The notes beneath the pieces were generated by a model that worked only from the letters and a program-made list of their open reading frames with translations, did not search any database and was not told the origin of the DNA. From NCBI RefSeq assembly GCF_002111595.1, contig NZ_LUTN01000003.1, positions 124,001-188,000 on the forward strand: 64,000 nt of DNA, written 5' to 3'. Within the stretch, counting starts at the first letter, position 1. Each line of letters begins with the position of its first letter. Positions 1 to 8,879 of the stretch are shown here, one piece after another. The DNA comes from Lonsdalea britannica. GTDB lineage: Bacteria; Pseudomonadota; Gammaproteobacteria; Enterobacterales; Enterobacteriaceae. Both the position numbers and the translations under genes were made by a program.

Positions 1-252
1 GAGGTGTTGCCAGCAGTGGATGGAGCGATGTTGCTATGCCGAATGAACGCGCTGTGTGTACCGCTGCTGTTTCAGTAACGATGATTTAGCATCAAAATGG
101 CACTTGAGTTCAATAACCTTTAATGAAAAAAGCATTATCGATGAGGAATGTTTAATATATCGCGCGAAATAATAAACATTCCATAAAATGACTTTGTGGG
201 ACGCGCCTTTTTTTGGTGATTCCATAATTTGGTCTTATGGCCCCAGATGCCT

Positions 253-1476
253 TTACTCTTTTTCCAGCAGTCGGATCAGCAATGTACCGTTTAACATCGC
301 CCGTTTGACCAGCGCGAAAGCGCCAATGGCGGATAGATGATGCAGTTCCGAAACCACGACAGGCAGATTGTTGCGAAAGTCCTTCAGCACCTGCGCATTA
401 ATGCAGCGCTGGATGGCAGGCAGCAAGACTTTCGCCGCTTCGGTCACTTCTCCGGCGATCACTACCTGCTGCGGATTGAACAGGTTGACCGTCAGGGCGA
501 TGGCTCTGCCCAGATACAACCCTGCATGTTCAATCACCTCATGCGCCAGCGCATCGCCACGATTGGCGGCCTGACAGATGGGCGTTATCTGGCTGGTTTC
601 CACGGTCAGCTTACTGGGGTAACCCTGTTTTAACAGGTGGAGAACGCGCTGCTCAATGGCGGAATTGGATACCACGGTCTCCAGACAGCCGAAGTTGCCG
701 CAGTGGCAGTGATCCCCCAGCGGATCGATCTGAATATGACCAATTTCGCCCACGTTGCCGTTGCTGCCGAGGAAAATGTGCCCATTGACGATAATTCCCG
801 CGCCTGTGCCGCGATGAACGCGAATCAGAATTGAATCCTGACAATGGCGGCTTGCCCCGAAGTAATGCTCGGCCAGCGCCAGACTGCGAATATCGTGACC
901 GATAAAGCAGTTGACCTCGAAGCGCTCTTGCAGATGTTGCACTAGCGGCCAGTTGTCGACGTTGATATGAGGCATGTAGCGGACCAGACCGGCGGTAGGG
1001 TCCACCAGTCCCGGCAAGACGACGGAAATAGCGATCAGCTCGCGAATGCGATTCTGATGTTGACTGGTAAAGTGGTCTATCGCTTTGAAAAGCGCCGTTT
1101 CTACCGTTTCCTGCGTCTTCTCCGGCAGCGTATAGTGCGTTTCCGCCAGCTGTCGCCCTTCCAGATTATAGAGCGCGATGGTGGCGTCATAGCGCCCTAG
1201 CCGAACGGCGATGGTATGGAAAGGACGGGGCTCCGACACAATGGAGATGGCCCGGCGGCCGCCGGTGGAGGCTTGCTGATCGACTTCTTTGATCAGCCCG
1301 CGCTCCAGCAGTTGGCGAGTGATTTTCGTGACGCTGGCAGGCGCGAGCTGGCTTTGTTCGGCGATTTGTATGCGGGATATCGGACCTTGCTGGTCGATAA
1401 GTCGGTATACCACCGCGCTGTTTAACTGCTTTACCAGATCGATATTACCTATCTTCGTTTGCTCGCCAGTGGTCAT
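253..1476 (-). CDS. nagC: N-acetylglucosamine repressor NagC (ROK family)
   Basis: Transcription factor that represses the nag genes and is released by GlcNAc-6-phosphate. The 407-residue protein has an N-terminal winged helix-turn-helix (about residues 30-60, around SRIQIAEQSQLAPASVTKIT) and a ROK sugar-kinase-like domain. A cysteine cluster HCHCGNFGC at roughly residues 255-265 matches the ROK zinc site. Length and sequence match E. coli NagC (406 residues). It is the last gene of the leftward nagB-nagA-nagC operon, 14 bases after nagA, so the repressor is made with the enzymes it controls. Nothing supportable was seen between it and the window start (1-252). Confidence 0.97.
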   Translation of the reverse strand: MTTGEQTKIGNIDLVKQLNSAVVYRLIDQQGPISRIQIAEQSQLAPASVTKITRQLLERGLIKEVDQQASTGGRRAISIVSEPRPFHTIAVRLGRYDATIALYNLEGRQLAETHYTLPEKTQETVETALFKAIDHFTSQHQNRIRELIAISVVLPGLVDPTAGLVRYMPHINVDNWPLVQHLQERFEVNCFIGHDIRSLALAEHYFGASRHCQDSILIRVHRGTGAGIIVNGHIFLGSNGNVGEIGHIQIDPLGDHCHCGNFGCLETVVSNSAIEQRVLHLLKQGYPSKLTVETSQITPICQAANRGDALAHEVIEHAGLYLGRAIALTVNLFNPQQVVIAGEVTEAAKVLLPAIQRCINAQVLKDFRNNLPVVVSELHHLSAIGAFALVKRAMLNGTLLIRLLEKE

Positions 1477-1490
1477 GAACGTTGCTCGAC

Positions 1491-2636
1491 TTAGTTCAAT
1501 ACTTCCTCGCCGTTGACAAAAGTATTGATGACATGGAAATCGCGGGTGAACGCCGTCAGATTCGCGACTTTACCGCACTCGATACTGCCCAACCGGTGGT
1601 CGATGCCAATGGCGCGGGCAGGGTAGAGCGTGGCCATTCGGAGCGCTTCATCCAGGGCGATACCCGCCTGTTCTACGCAATTGCGTACCGCATCGATCAT
1701 GGTGAGCGCCGACCCGCTGAGAGTGCCGTTCTCATCCACGCAGATGCCGTCGCGGTAGTATATGGGTTTGCCGGCAAAAATGAACTGGTCAATTTCGGCA
1801 CCGGCAGGCGCCGTGGCGTCGGTCACCAATACCAGTCGGTCGCCCTTGATGCGTTTACTGTTGCGGATGTTGGCCCAGCTAACGTGGTGGCCGTCGGCGA
1901 TGATGCCGCTGTAGATTTCGGGCGCGTCGTAAATCGCCCCGACCAGCCCCGGCTCGCGTCCGGCAACGACCGGCATGGCGTTGAAAAGGTGCGTTGCGCT
2001 GCGGATGCCGGCGGCGAAGCCGCGTTTCGCTTCTTCCCAAGTCGCATTGGAGTGGCCGGCGGAAACGATGATGCCAGCGCGGGTCAATCGCTGGATGACG
2101 TTGGCGGACACCCGTTCGGGCGCCAGCGTGACTTGAGTGATCACATCCGCGTTATTGCACAGAAACTCGACCAGCGCCTCGTCCGGCTGGCGGATCAGTG
2201 TGATGTCGTGCGTGCCTTTCTTGACAGGATTCAGCCACGGGCCTTCTATATGCAGCCCCAGCGCCTGATGGTTGTTCTGCGCCAAATAGGCGCGCATGAC
2301 TTCCACGCCGCGCCGGATGAAGTCGTCCGAGGCGGTAATTAGCGTCGGCAGGAAACTGGTGCAGCCGGATTTCTCGTTCGCCTGTTGCATGATTTCCAGC
2401 GTCTTGACCGAGATATCGTCCAGCGTGTCATTAAACTGCACGCCGCCGCAGCCGTTCAGCTGAAGGTCGATAAAACCGGGTGCGAGCAGGGCGCCATTGA
2501 GGTCGCGCGTGTCGATATCGGTCGGTAGTTCGTTCAGCGGACACACCCGGTCTATCAGCCCATTGGCGATGACAACGGCGTGGTCGTCAAGAATTTGATG
2601 GCCGGTAAAAATGCGGCCATGAGTTAAAGCGTACAT
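1491..2636 (-). CDS. nagA: N-acetylglucosamine-6-phosphate deacetylase NagA
   Basis: Removes acetate from GlcNAc-6-P to give glucosamine-6-P in the cytoplasm, the first committed step of amino-sugar breakdown. The 381-residue amidohydrolase keeps the metal-site motifs [16 protein letters not shown] and THLFNAM, and the catalytic aspartate region [11 protein letters not shown]. The stretch [18 protein letters not shown] is diagnostic for the NagA family. It starts 21 bases after the nagB stop and ends 14 bases before nagC, consistent with one operon. Confidence 0.98.
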   Translation of the reverse strand: MYALTHGRIFTGHQILDDHAVVIANGLIDRVCPLNELPTDIDTRDLNGALLAPGFIDLQLNGCGGVQFNDTLDDISVKTLEIMQQANEKSGCTSFLPTLITASDDFIRRGVEVMRAYLAQNNHQALGLHIEGPWLNPVKKGTHDITLIRQPDEALVEFLCNNADVITQVTLAPERVSANVIQRLTRAGIIVSAGHSNATWEEAKRGFAAGIRSATHLFNAMPVVAGREPGLVGAIYDAPEIYSGIIADGHHVSWANIRNSKRIKGDRLVLVTDATAPAGAEIDQFIFAGKPIYYRDGICVDENGTLSGSALTMIDAVRNCVEQAGIALDEALRMATLYPARAIGIDHRLGSIECGKVANLTAFTRDFHVINTFVNGEEVLN

Positions 2637-2657
2637 CGTGAGCTCCCGGCTAACCGA

Positions 2658-3458
2658 TTAAAATTGAGTAAGATTCTCAGCTTCCAGTTCGCGAAAATAT
2701 TTAACGGTTTTCACCTTCAATTCCATTGTCGAAGGTTCGTCGCAGACCATCATGGATTTGGCATGCAGTTGCAGACAGCTGATGGTCCACAGATGGTTGA
2801 CGTTGCCCTCAACCGCGGCTTGCAGCGCCTGCGCTTTGTTTCGACCGGTGACAAGAATCATGATTTCTTCCGCATCCAACAGCGTGCCGACGCCCACGGT
2901 CAGGGCATATTTAGGCACCAGGCTGACATCGCCGCCGAAAAAGCGCGAGTTGGCGATGCGGGTTTCTTCGGTCAGGGTTTTAATGCGCGTGCGTGACACC
3001 AGTGATGACGCCGGTTCGTTGAACGCAATATGACCATCGCTTCCTACGCCGCCCATAAACAGGTGAATTTTGCCGTAAGCGCGGATTTTGTCCTCATAGC
3101 GCTGGCACTCCGCGGTAATATCCTTCGCGTTTCCGTTCAACAGGTTAATGTTTTCACGTGGGATATCAATGTGATTAAAGAAATTCTGGAACATGAACGT
3201 CCGATAGCTCTCCGGATGATCAGGCGGAAGGCCCACGTATTCGTCCATGTTAAAGGTGACGACGTGTTGGAAGCTGACTTCCCCCGTCCGATGGAGCGCA
3301 ATCAGCGCCTTGTAGGCTTCCAACGGCGTGCTGCCGGTGGGAAGTCCCAGCACGAAAGGGCGTTCTTGCGTAGGATTAAAGTCGTTGATGCGCTGGGCGA
3401 TGTAACGTGCGGCCCATTTGCCGACTTCCTCGGCGGTATTGAGCGGGATCAGTCTCAT
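2658..3458 (-). CDS. nagB: Glucosamine-6-phosphate deaminase NagB
   Basis: Converts glucosamine-6-P to fructose-6-P and ammonia, linking amino sugars to glycolysis. The protein is 266 residues, exactly the enterobacterial length. Visible family motifs are [12 protein letters not shown] (phosphate binding), FNMDEYVGL (catalytic Asp72 region) and [17 protein letters not shown] (Asp141/His143/Glu148 region). First gene of the leftward operon, divergent from nagE. A purine-rich site (aggaga) precedes the ATG at 3458. Confidence 0.98.
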   Translation of the reverse strand: MRLIPLNTAEEVGKWAARYIAQRINDFNPTQERPFVLGLPTGSTPLEAYKALIALHRTGEVSFQHVVTFNMDEYVGLPPDHPESYRTFMFQNFFNHIDIPRENINLLNGNAKDITAECQRYEDKIRAYGKIHLFMGGVGSDGHIAFNEPASSLVSRTRIKTLTEETRIANSRFFGGDVSLVPKYALTVGVGTLLDAEEIMILVTGRNKAQALQAAVEGNVNHLWTISCLQLHAKSMMVCDEPSTMELKVKTVKYFRELEAENLTQF

Positions 3459-3500
3459 TGGCGTTCTCCTGAAGCGTCAGCAATCGCTTGATATTTAGCC

Positions 3501-3520
3501 TATAGTCGAATTCGAATAAC
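3501..3520. promoter_or_regulatory. Candidate NagC operator on the nagB side
   Basis: The palindrome TCGAATTCGA (3506-3515) sits in an AT-rich setting (atagtcgaattcgaataac) 48-57 bases upstream of nagB. This resembles the TTCG/CGAA-centred NagC boxes of E. coli nagB and nagE. Binding is inferred. Confidence 0.45.
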
Positions 3521-3629
3521 ACGGCGATATTTCACTATCGTGCTGTGAAATGTAGTCTAGCGCGTTTTTTTTTATCTTGAAATAAGTGCTGTATATGAAC
3601 AGCCATAAACTTTTTATATGTGATTTTTA

Positions 3630-3645
3630 GGTGAGGTATATCACA
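3630..3645. promoter_or_regulatory. Candidate CRP-cAMP site between nagB and nagE
   Basis: GGTGA-GGTATA-TCACA matches the CRP consensus TGTGA-N6-TCACA at 9 of 10 positions. It lies between the two candidate NagC operators, the arrangement known from E. coli, where CRP activates both divergent promoters. Confidence 0.6.
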
Positions 3646-3657
3646 TAATCAATGATG

Positions 3658-3672
3658 TTATTTCGCAATAAA
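3658..3672. promoter_or_regulatory. Candidate NagC operator on the nagE side
   Basis: TTATTTCGCAATAAA is a 15-base imperfect palindrome about 100 bases upstream of the nagE start. TTATTTCG is close to the half-site of characterised NagC boxes. Its centre is about 155 bases from the nagB-side candidate, compatible with looping. Confidence 0.5.
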
Positions 3673-3767
3673 AAATATTTTTCTTACACTCAAAACCTAC
3701 CCGCAGGGTGGGGCTAAAACGATTAAATCGACTGGCTGTTTCATTGTTCGCAAGGGGAGAGAGGAAA

Positions 3768-5231
3768 GTGAGTATACTCGGTTATCTACAGAATATAGGC
3801 CGGGCGCTGATGGTGCCTGTCGCCACACTGCCTGCCGCCGCTATCTTGATGGGGGTAGGATACTGGATCGACCCGACGGGATGGGGCAGTCAGAACGCGC
3901 TGGCCGCACTGTTGCTGAAATCTGGCGCGGCCATTATTGAACACATGGCGGTGCTGTTCGCCATCGGTGTGGCGTACGGTATGTCCAAGGACAAAGATGG
4001 CTCCGCTGCGTTAAACGGATTCGTGGGCTATCTCGTTCTGACCTCGCTGTGTTCGCCGGCGGCGGTCGCCATGATCCAGCAAATTCCGCTGAATCAGGTA
4101 CCGGCAGCCTTCGGTAAAATTGAAAATCAGTTCGTCGGCATCCTGGTCGGAGTCATTTCGGCCGAACTCTATAACCGTTTCAGCGGCGTTGAACTGCCGC
4201 GAGCCCTCTCTTTCTTCAGCGGCCGCCGTCTGGTGCCGATCCTGACCTCCATGCTGATGATCGTCGTTGCCGCTATCCTGATGTACGTCTGGCCGGTGAT
4301 TTACGGCGGTCTGGTCTCCTTTGGTGAACACATTCAACGGATGGGATCCGCTGGCGCGGGGATTTACGCCTTCTTTAACCGCATGCTGATCCCGGTCGGG
4401 CTGCATCATGCCCTGAACTCCGTTTTTTGGTTCGACGTGGCGGGGATCAACGATATCCCTAACTTCCTGAGCGGACAGCAGGCGATTGATGCGGGTAAAG
4501 CGATTCCAGGTATCACCGGGCGTTATCAAGCGGGCTTCTTCCCTATCATGATGTTCGGCGTGCCGGGAGCGGCGTTGGCGATTTATCACTGTGCCCGCCC
4601 TGAGAATCGCAGCCGGGTGGCCGGGATTATGATAGCCGGCGCCTTCGCCGCTTTCTTTACTGGTATCACAGAGCCGCTGGAGTTTTCCTTTATGTTCGTG
4701 GCGCCAGTGCTGTATTTTCTCCATGCGCTGCTGACCGGATTATCGGTTTATATCGCCGCCAGCATGCATTGGATCGCCGGTTTTGGCTTCAGCGCGGGGC
4801 TGGTGGACATGGTGCTCTCATCCCGCAATCCGCTGGCGACGCACTGGTACATGCTGATTCCGCAGGGGCTGGCCTTCTTCGTGATCTACTATGTCGTATT
4901 CCGTTTCACTATCCAGCGTTTTAATCTTCTGACACCAGGCCGAGAAACCATTGCCGCGCCATCCTCGCAGACGTCATCTTCGGATACGGGGGAAACCGTA
5001 GCTCAGGGCTATTTGCGAGCCGTCGGCGGGAAAGGCAACCTGACCGGGATTGATGCTTGCATCACGCGTCTGCGTTTAAACGTGAAAGACTCGGGGCTGG
5101 TGAATGAAGCGTTAGCCAAACAGCTGGGGGCTTCCGGCGTGATTCGTCTGAATGCGCAAAGTGTGCAGATTGTCGTGGGGACGCAGGCTGAAGCTATCGC
5201 GTCCGCTTTGCGACAGGTATCAAAAATTTAG
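3768..5231 (+). CDS. nagE: PTS N-acetylglucosamine transporter EIICB (NagE), no IIA domain
   Basis: Imports and phosphorylates GlcNAc at the inner membrane. The GTG at 3768 is chosen as start because a purine-rich site (aggggagagaggaa) precedes it and the family N-terminus (SILGYLQ) begins there; the frame is open further upstream. About 400 residues of hydrophobic EIIC, including TGITEPLEFSFMF, are followed by a linker and an EIIB domain with the phosphocysteine in GIDACITRLRL (about Cys431 of 487). The protein stops after EIIB, and a terminator follows at 5300, so there is no room for a IIA domain. E. coli NagE has a fused IIA; here a separate IIA (for example Crr) must donate phosphate, by inference. 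Confidence 0.93.
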   Translation: MSILGYLQNIGRALMVPVATLPAAAILMGVGYWIDPTGWGSQNALAALLLKSGAAIIEHMAVLFAIGVAYGMSKDKDGSAALNGFVGYLVLTSLCSPAAVAMIQQIPLNQVPAAFGKIENQFVGILVGVISAELYNRFSGVELPRALSFFSGRRLVPILTSMLMIVVAAILMYVWPVIYGGLVSFGEHIQRMGSAGAGIYAFFNRMLIPVGLHHALNSVFWFDVAGINDIPNFLSGQQAIDAGKAIPGITGRYQAGFFPIMMFGVPGAALAIYHCARPENRSRVAGIMIAGAFAAFFTGITEPLEFSFMFVAPVLYFLHALLTGLSVYIAASMHWIAGFGFSAGLVDMVLSSRNPLATHWYMLIPQGLAFFVIYYVVFRFTIQRFNLLTPGRETIAAPSSQTSSSDTGETVAQGYLRAVGGKGNLTGIDACITRLRLNVKDSGLVNEALAKQLGASGVIRLNAQSVQIVVGTQAEAIASALRQVSKI

Positions 5232-5299
5232 GGCTAGACTTTACTAGTCTGGTCATGACGGATAACCCCGCCGGGCGACTCCGTCATTGGAATATCCGT

Positions 5300-5334
5300 A
5301 ACGGGGTGAAGATGAAACTTCACCCCGTTTTTTA
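5300..5334 (+). terminator. Rho-independent terminator of nagE
   Basis: Perfect 12-bp stem (aacggggtgaag / cttcaccccgtt) with a 6-base loop, followed by a T run. It is 68 bases after the nagE stop. Confidence 0.9.
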
Positions 5335-5441
5335 TGCTGCCCACTTCTATGCAATTTAGGTGAAACAAACGGTTGTTTCCCAGCGTGGCTTGTTGGATCA
5401 TTAGCGGTTATGTGTTGTTTTTCGTTTTTAAGGAATCAAGC

Positions 5442-7100
5442 ATGAGTGAGGCAGAAGCCCGCCCAACGAATTTTATTCGCCAGATCATCGACGAAGATCT
5501 GTCATCTGGTAAGCATGATCATATTCAGACGCGTTTCCCGCCCGAGCCCAACGGCTATCTGCATATTGGTCATGCCAAATCGATTTGCCTGAATTTCGGT
5601 ATTGCCGAAGATTACCAGGGTCAGTGCAATCTGCGCTTTGACGATACCAACCCGGTAAAAGAAGACATTGAATTTGTCGACTCCATCAAACACGACGTTC
5701 AGTGGCTGGGCTTCTCCTGGAACGGCGAGGTCCGTTATTCGTCCAACTATTTCGATCAGCTGCATCAGTACGCGATTGAGCTGATTAATAAAGGACTGGC
5801 GTATGTCGATGAGCTGACGCCGGAGCAGATCCGCGAGTACCGCGGTACGCTGACTTCCCCGGGTAAAAATAGCCCTTATCGCGATCGCGACGTTCAGGAA
5901 AACCTGGCGCTGTTCGAAAAAATGCGCAGCGGTGGTTTTGCCGAAGGTACGGCGTGCCTGCGCGCCAAAATCGATATGGCGTCGCCTTTCATGGTGATGC
6001 GTGATCCGGTGCTGTACCGCATCAAATTTGCCGACCACCACCAGACCGGCAACAAGTGGTGCATCTACCCGATGTATGATTTTACCCACTGCATTTCCGA
6101 TGCGCTGGAAGGGGTGACTCATTCCCTGTGTACGCTGGAGTTCCAGGACAACCGCCGCCTGTACGACTGGGTGCTGGACAATATCTCCATCCCCGCGCAC
6201 CCACATCAGTATGAGTTTTCTCGTCTGAATCTGGAATATGCGGTGATGTCCAAGCGCAAGCTGAATCAGCTGGTGACGGAAAACGTGGTGGAAGGTTGGG
6301 ACGATCCGCGTATGCCGACGATTTCCGGTCTGCGCCGTCGTGGTTATACCGCCGCCTCTATCCGTGAGTTTTGCCGTCGTATCGGCGTGACCAAACAGGA
6401 CAACACGGTAGAAATGGCCTCGTTGGAATCCTGCATTCGCGATGATTTGAACGAGAATGCGCCGCGCGCCATGGCCGTACTGGATCCGGTGAAAGTGGTG
6501 ATCGAAAACCTGCCGGAAGGCCACGAAGAGTGGGTGACGATGCCAAACCATCCCAACAAACCGGAGATGGGCACGCGTCAGGTTGGTTTCAGCCGCGAAC
6601 TGTACATTGACCGCGCTGACTTCCGTGAAGCCGCCAACAAGCAGTACAAACGTCTGGTGCTGGGAAAGGAAGTCCGCCTTCGCAACGCCTATGTGATCAA
6701 AGCTGACCACGTTGAGAAAGACGAGCAGGGCGAGATCGCAACGATTTACTGCAGCTACGATCCGGATACGCTGAGCAAAGATCCGGCTGATGGCCGCAAG
6801 GTAAAAGGCGTTATCCACTGGGTTTCCGTTGCGCACGGTATCCCGGCCGAATTCCGCCTGTATGACCGTCTGTTCAGCGTGGCAAACCCTGGGGCGGCGG
6901 AAGACTTCCTGTCGACCATCAACCCTGAATCACTGCAGATTGCTAACGGATTCGTTGAAGCCAGCATGGCGGATGCGTTGGTGGAGAAAGCTTACCAGTT
7001 CGAACGTGAAGGCTACTTCTGTGCGGACCGCGTTTACTCCAGCGCCGATCATCTGGTCTTTAACCGGACCACGGGTTTACGAGACACCTGGGTCGGTTAA
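5442..7100 (+). CDS. glnS: Glutaminyl-tRNA synthetase GlnS
   Basis: Charges tRNA-Gln with glutamine. The ATG at 5442 ([12 protein letters not shown]) is chosen because an aagga ribosome-binding site lies 7 bases upstream and it matches the family N-terminus. The upstream in-frame ATG at 5373 has no such support. The 552-residue class I enzyme shows the HIGH-type motif [15 protein letters not shown] near the N-terminus and the KMSKS-type loop VMSKRKL in mid-protein. The C-terminal beta-barrel anticodon-binding region is complete. Flanked by terminators, so probably monocistronic. Confidence 0.98.
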   Translation: MSEAEARPTNFIRQIIDEDLSSGKHDHIQTRFPPEPNGYLHIGHAKSICLNFGIAEDYQGQCNLRFDDTNPVKEDIEFVDSIKHDVQWLGFSWNGEVRYSSNYFDQLHQYAIELINKGLAYVDELTPEQIREYRGTLTSPGKNSPYRDRDVQENLALFEKMRSGGFAEGTACLRAKIDMASPFMVMRDPVLYRIKFADHHQTGNKWCIYPMYDFTHCISDALEGVTHSLCTLEFQDNRRLYDWVLDNISIPAHPHQYEFSRLNLEYAVMSKRKLNQLVTENVVEGWDDPRMPTISGLRRRGYTAASIREFCRRIGVTKQDNTVEMASLESCIRDDLNENAPRAMAVLDPVKVVIENLPEGHEEWVTMPNHPNKPEMGTRQVGFSRELYIDRADFREAANKQYKRLVLGKEVRLRNAYVIKADHVEKDEQGEIATIYCSYDPDTLSKDPADGRKVKGVIHWVSVAHGIPAEFRLYDRLFSVANPGAAEDFLSTINPESLQIANGFVEASMADALVEKAYQFEREGYFCADRVYSSADHLVFNRTTGLRDTWVG

Positions 7101-7122
7101 TTTTACCGGGTCATATTAAAGA

Positions 7123-7157
7123 AAAAAAGAAAACCGCCGCGGCGGTTTTCTTTTTTT
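7123..7157. terminator. Bidirectional terminator between glnS and fur
   Basis: Palindrome centred on ccgccgcggcgg (7134-7145), extended by A-rich and T-rich arms on both sides. It can terminate glnS rightward and fur leftward. Confidence 0.88.
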
Positions 7158-7187
7158 ATGCATCGCTTTTCTGATTTAGAAAAGGAA

Positions 7188-7634
7188 TTAATTCCCTTCG
7201 TGAATTTTTTCATCTTCACGGCAGTTGCCGGAGCTGCAGTGGCCGTACAGGTACAGGCTATGGTTGGTCAGTTTGATACCGTGGCGCTCTGAGATCTCAC
7301 GCTGGCGAGCTTCAATGGATTCATCGCTGAATTCGATGACGCGGCCGCAGTCCAGGCAAATCAGATGATCGTGATGCTGTTGCTGAGTCAGTTCGAAAAC
7401 TGATTTTCCGCCTTCAAAGTTGTGGCGGGTGACGATACCGGCGTCATCAAACTGGTTCAGCACGCGATAAACGGTGGCCAGACCAATTTCCTCTCCCATA
7501 TCAATCAGCTTTTTGTACAAATCTTCCGCACTGACGTGATGGCAAGTTGGGTCCTGCAGGACTTCCAAGATTTTAAGACGAGGAAGGGTTACTTTCAGGC
7601 CGGCCTTCTTTAATGCGGTGTTGTTGTCAGTCAT
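7188..7634 (-). CDS. fur: Ferric uptake regulator Fur
   Basis: Fe2+-dependent repressor of iron uptake, 148 residues as in E. coli. The N-terminal winged helix (LKKAGLKVTLPRLKILEVL, then HVSAEDLYKKL) is followed by the dimerisation/metal domain with HHDHLICLDCGRVIEF and a second CSSGNC cysteine pair, the zinc and regulatory metal ligands. It shares a leftward orientation with fldA, as in E. coli, but the 345-base gap and its own promoter-like sequence suggest separate initiation. Confidence 0.98.
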   Translation of the reverse strand: MTDNNTALKKAGLKVTLPRLKILEVLQDPTCHHVSAEDLYKKLIDMGEEIGLATVYRVLNQFDDAGIVTRHNFEGGKSVFELTQQQHHDHLICLDCGRVIEFSDESIEARQREISERHGIKLTNHSLYLYGHCSSGNCREDEKIHEGN

Positions 7635-7979
7635 GCGGATTTAGTCCTGTTACTCTACTTTCATCAAGGGAGGCTAACTAGCCTAATATCATCGGTCGGC
7701 TCAAACACGTTTATTCGTCTCAATTATAGAACTGCACAGGCGAAATGAAAACCGCAGAACCGTAACCACATCAGGCTTACCCATCGGGAAGGGGGACGGC
7801 GCAACGCCGTTTTAAAAGCGAAAAATGGTGATAAACCAGCTAACCGAAGGGGGTATTGTACCGCGCAAAGCGGAAAAGTTAAAAAAATGTATCTATCTTT
7901 ACGACAGATTTTACCTATTGATACGGCCCCGACACAAAGTCGCGCCGGAGCCGTGATGGGGATTACTGACCCAAAAAGA
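7635..7979 (-). promoter_or_regulatory. fldA-fur intergenic region with candidate fur promoter
   Basis: 345 bases without a convincing gene. On the minus strand a TATAAT box (7723-7728) is preceded, after 17 bases, by TTTTCA (7746-7751), about 95 bases upstream of fur. No overlapping leader ORF equivalent to E. coli uof was found: the minus-strand ORFs here end before the fur ATG. An imperfect GC-rich inverted repeat at about 7923-7953 (acggcccc / ggagccgt) could end fldA transcription, but it has no T run. Confidence 0.45.
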
Positions 7980-8492
7980 TTACAGATTCAGCTCAGCGCT
8001 GATTTGTTTGACCCACGCGCTTACACGCTCGTTGGTCAGTTCAGGCTGACGGTCCTCGTCGATCGCCAGGCCAATGAAGTGCTTGTCGTCAGCCAGACCT
8101 TTAGAGGCTTCGAAGTAGTAGCCTTCGGTTGACCAGTTACCGACGATGGATGCGCCGCGCGGTTCGATGAGGTCGCGCAAGGTGCCCATGGCATCACAGA
8201 AATACTCGGCATAGTCTTCCTGATCGCCGCAGCCAAAGAGCGCTACGCGTTTGCCGGTGAAATCGATGTCTTCCAGCGTCGGGAAGAAGTCGTCCCAGTC
8301 ACACTGCGCTTCTCCGTAATACCAGGTTGGAATACCCAGCAGCAGAATGTCGAAACGCTCAAGATCTTCTTTGCTGCTTTTGGCGATGTCATGAACCTCT
8401 GCAACATCAGAGCCCAGCTGCTGTTGGATTGCCTTGGCAATGTTTTCGGTATTGCCAGTATCGCTGCCGAAGAAAATACCTATAAGTGCCAT
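7980..8492 (-). CDS. fldA: Flavodoxin FldA
   Basis: Small FMN electron carrier for radical-SAM and other reductive enzymes. The 170 residues include the phosphate-binding loop FFGSDTGNTENIAK at the N-terminus, the FMN-stacking region PTWYYGEAQCDWDD, and GCGDQEDYAEYFCDAMG. It is a few residues shorter at the C-terminus than E. coli FldA (176). It lies next to fur, as in E. coli, consistent with iron-related co-location. Confidence 0.97.
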   Translation of the reverse strand: MALIGIFFGSDTGNTENIAKAIQQQLGSDVAEVHDIAKSSKEDLERFDILLLGIPTWYYGEAQCDWDDFFPTLEDIDFTGKRVALFGCGDQEDYAEYFCDAMGTLRDLIEPRGASIVGNWSTEGYYFEASKGLADDKHFIGLAIDEDRQPELTNERVSAWVKQISAELNL

Positions 8493-8879
8493 GGATAATA
8501 TAACCTCTTGATTCCTATTGAAATGGTGCCTGAGCTACCACAGATCGGATAATGATAGCAGACCCTTTCTGAGGGAGAAACTTGTATCTGCCGCAGTCCC
8601 GGCTCGCTTCGCCGCCACACTGATTTTTCTGGTCTTAAATATTTTTATAATTTTTTTAATCTACTATCTTATTGAAAGCTTTTAACTAAATATTATTTCA
8701 GGTTTTTTTTCATTTTTGCGAGGTCAGCCCTCTAAATTTTTGGCCGATATTGACGATGGTGAACACTGAGCGCTTTGTCAGTGATGCCCAATCAACACCG
8801 TGCTTTCCCTTAACAAAGGCGCTTCAGACAGTCTTAGCTACACCAAACTTAATCTTTTGCTTCGGCGGGGAGTTTTGAT
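8493..8879. promoter_or_regulatory. Divergent promoter region between fldA and the chemoreceptor
   Basis: 387 bases without a gene, very AT-rich at about 8635-8720. GCCGATAT at 8743-8750 matches the flagellar sigma-28 -10 element (GCCGATAA) at 7 of 8 positions, but I see no matching -35 (TAAAGTTT), so sigma-28 control of the chemoreceptor is only a possibility. Confidence 0.3.

Noticed and set aside
34-225. 63-codon minus-strand ORF left of nagC
   Set aside because: No ribosome-binding site, no homology I recognise, AT-rich intergenic composition.
7923-7953. Terminator of fldA
   Set aside because: The GC-rich inverted repeat is imperfect, with a long loop and no T run, so it was not listed as a separate terminator.
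8725-8760. Sigma-28 promoter for the chemoreceptor
   Set aside because: Only the -10 GCCGATAT is present; the sequence at the correct -35 distance does not resemble TAAAGTTT.
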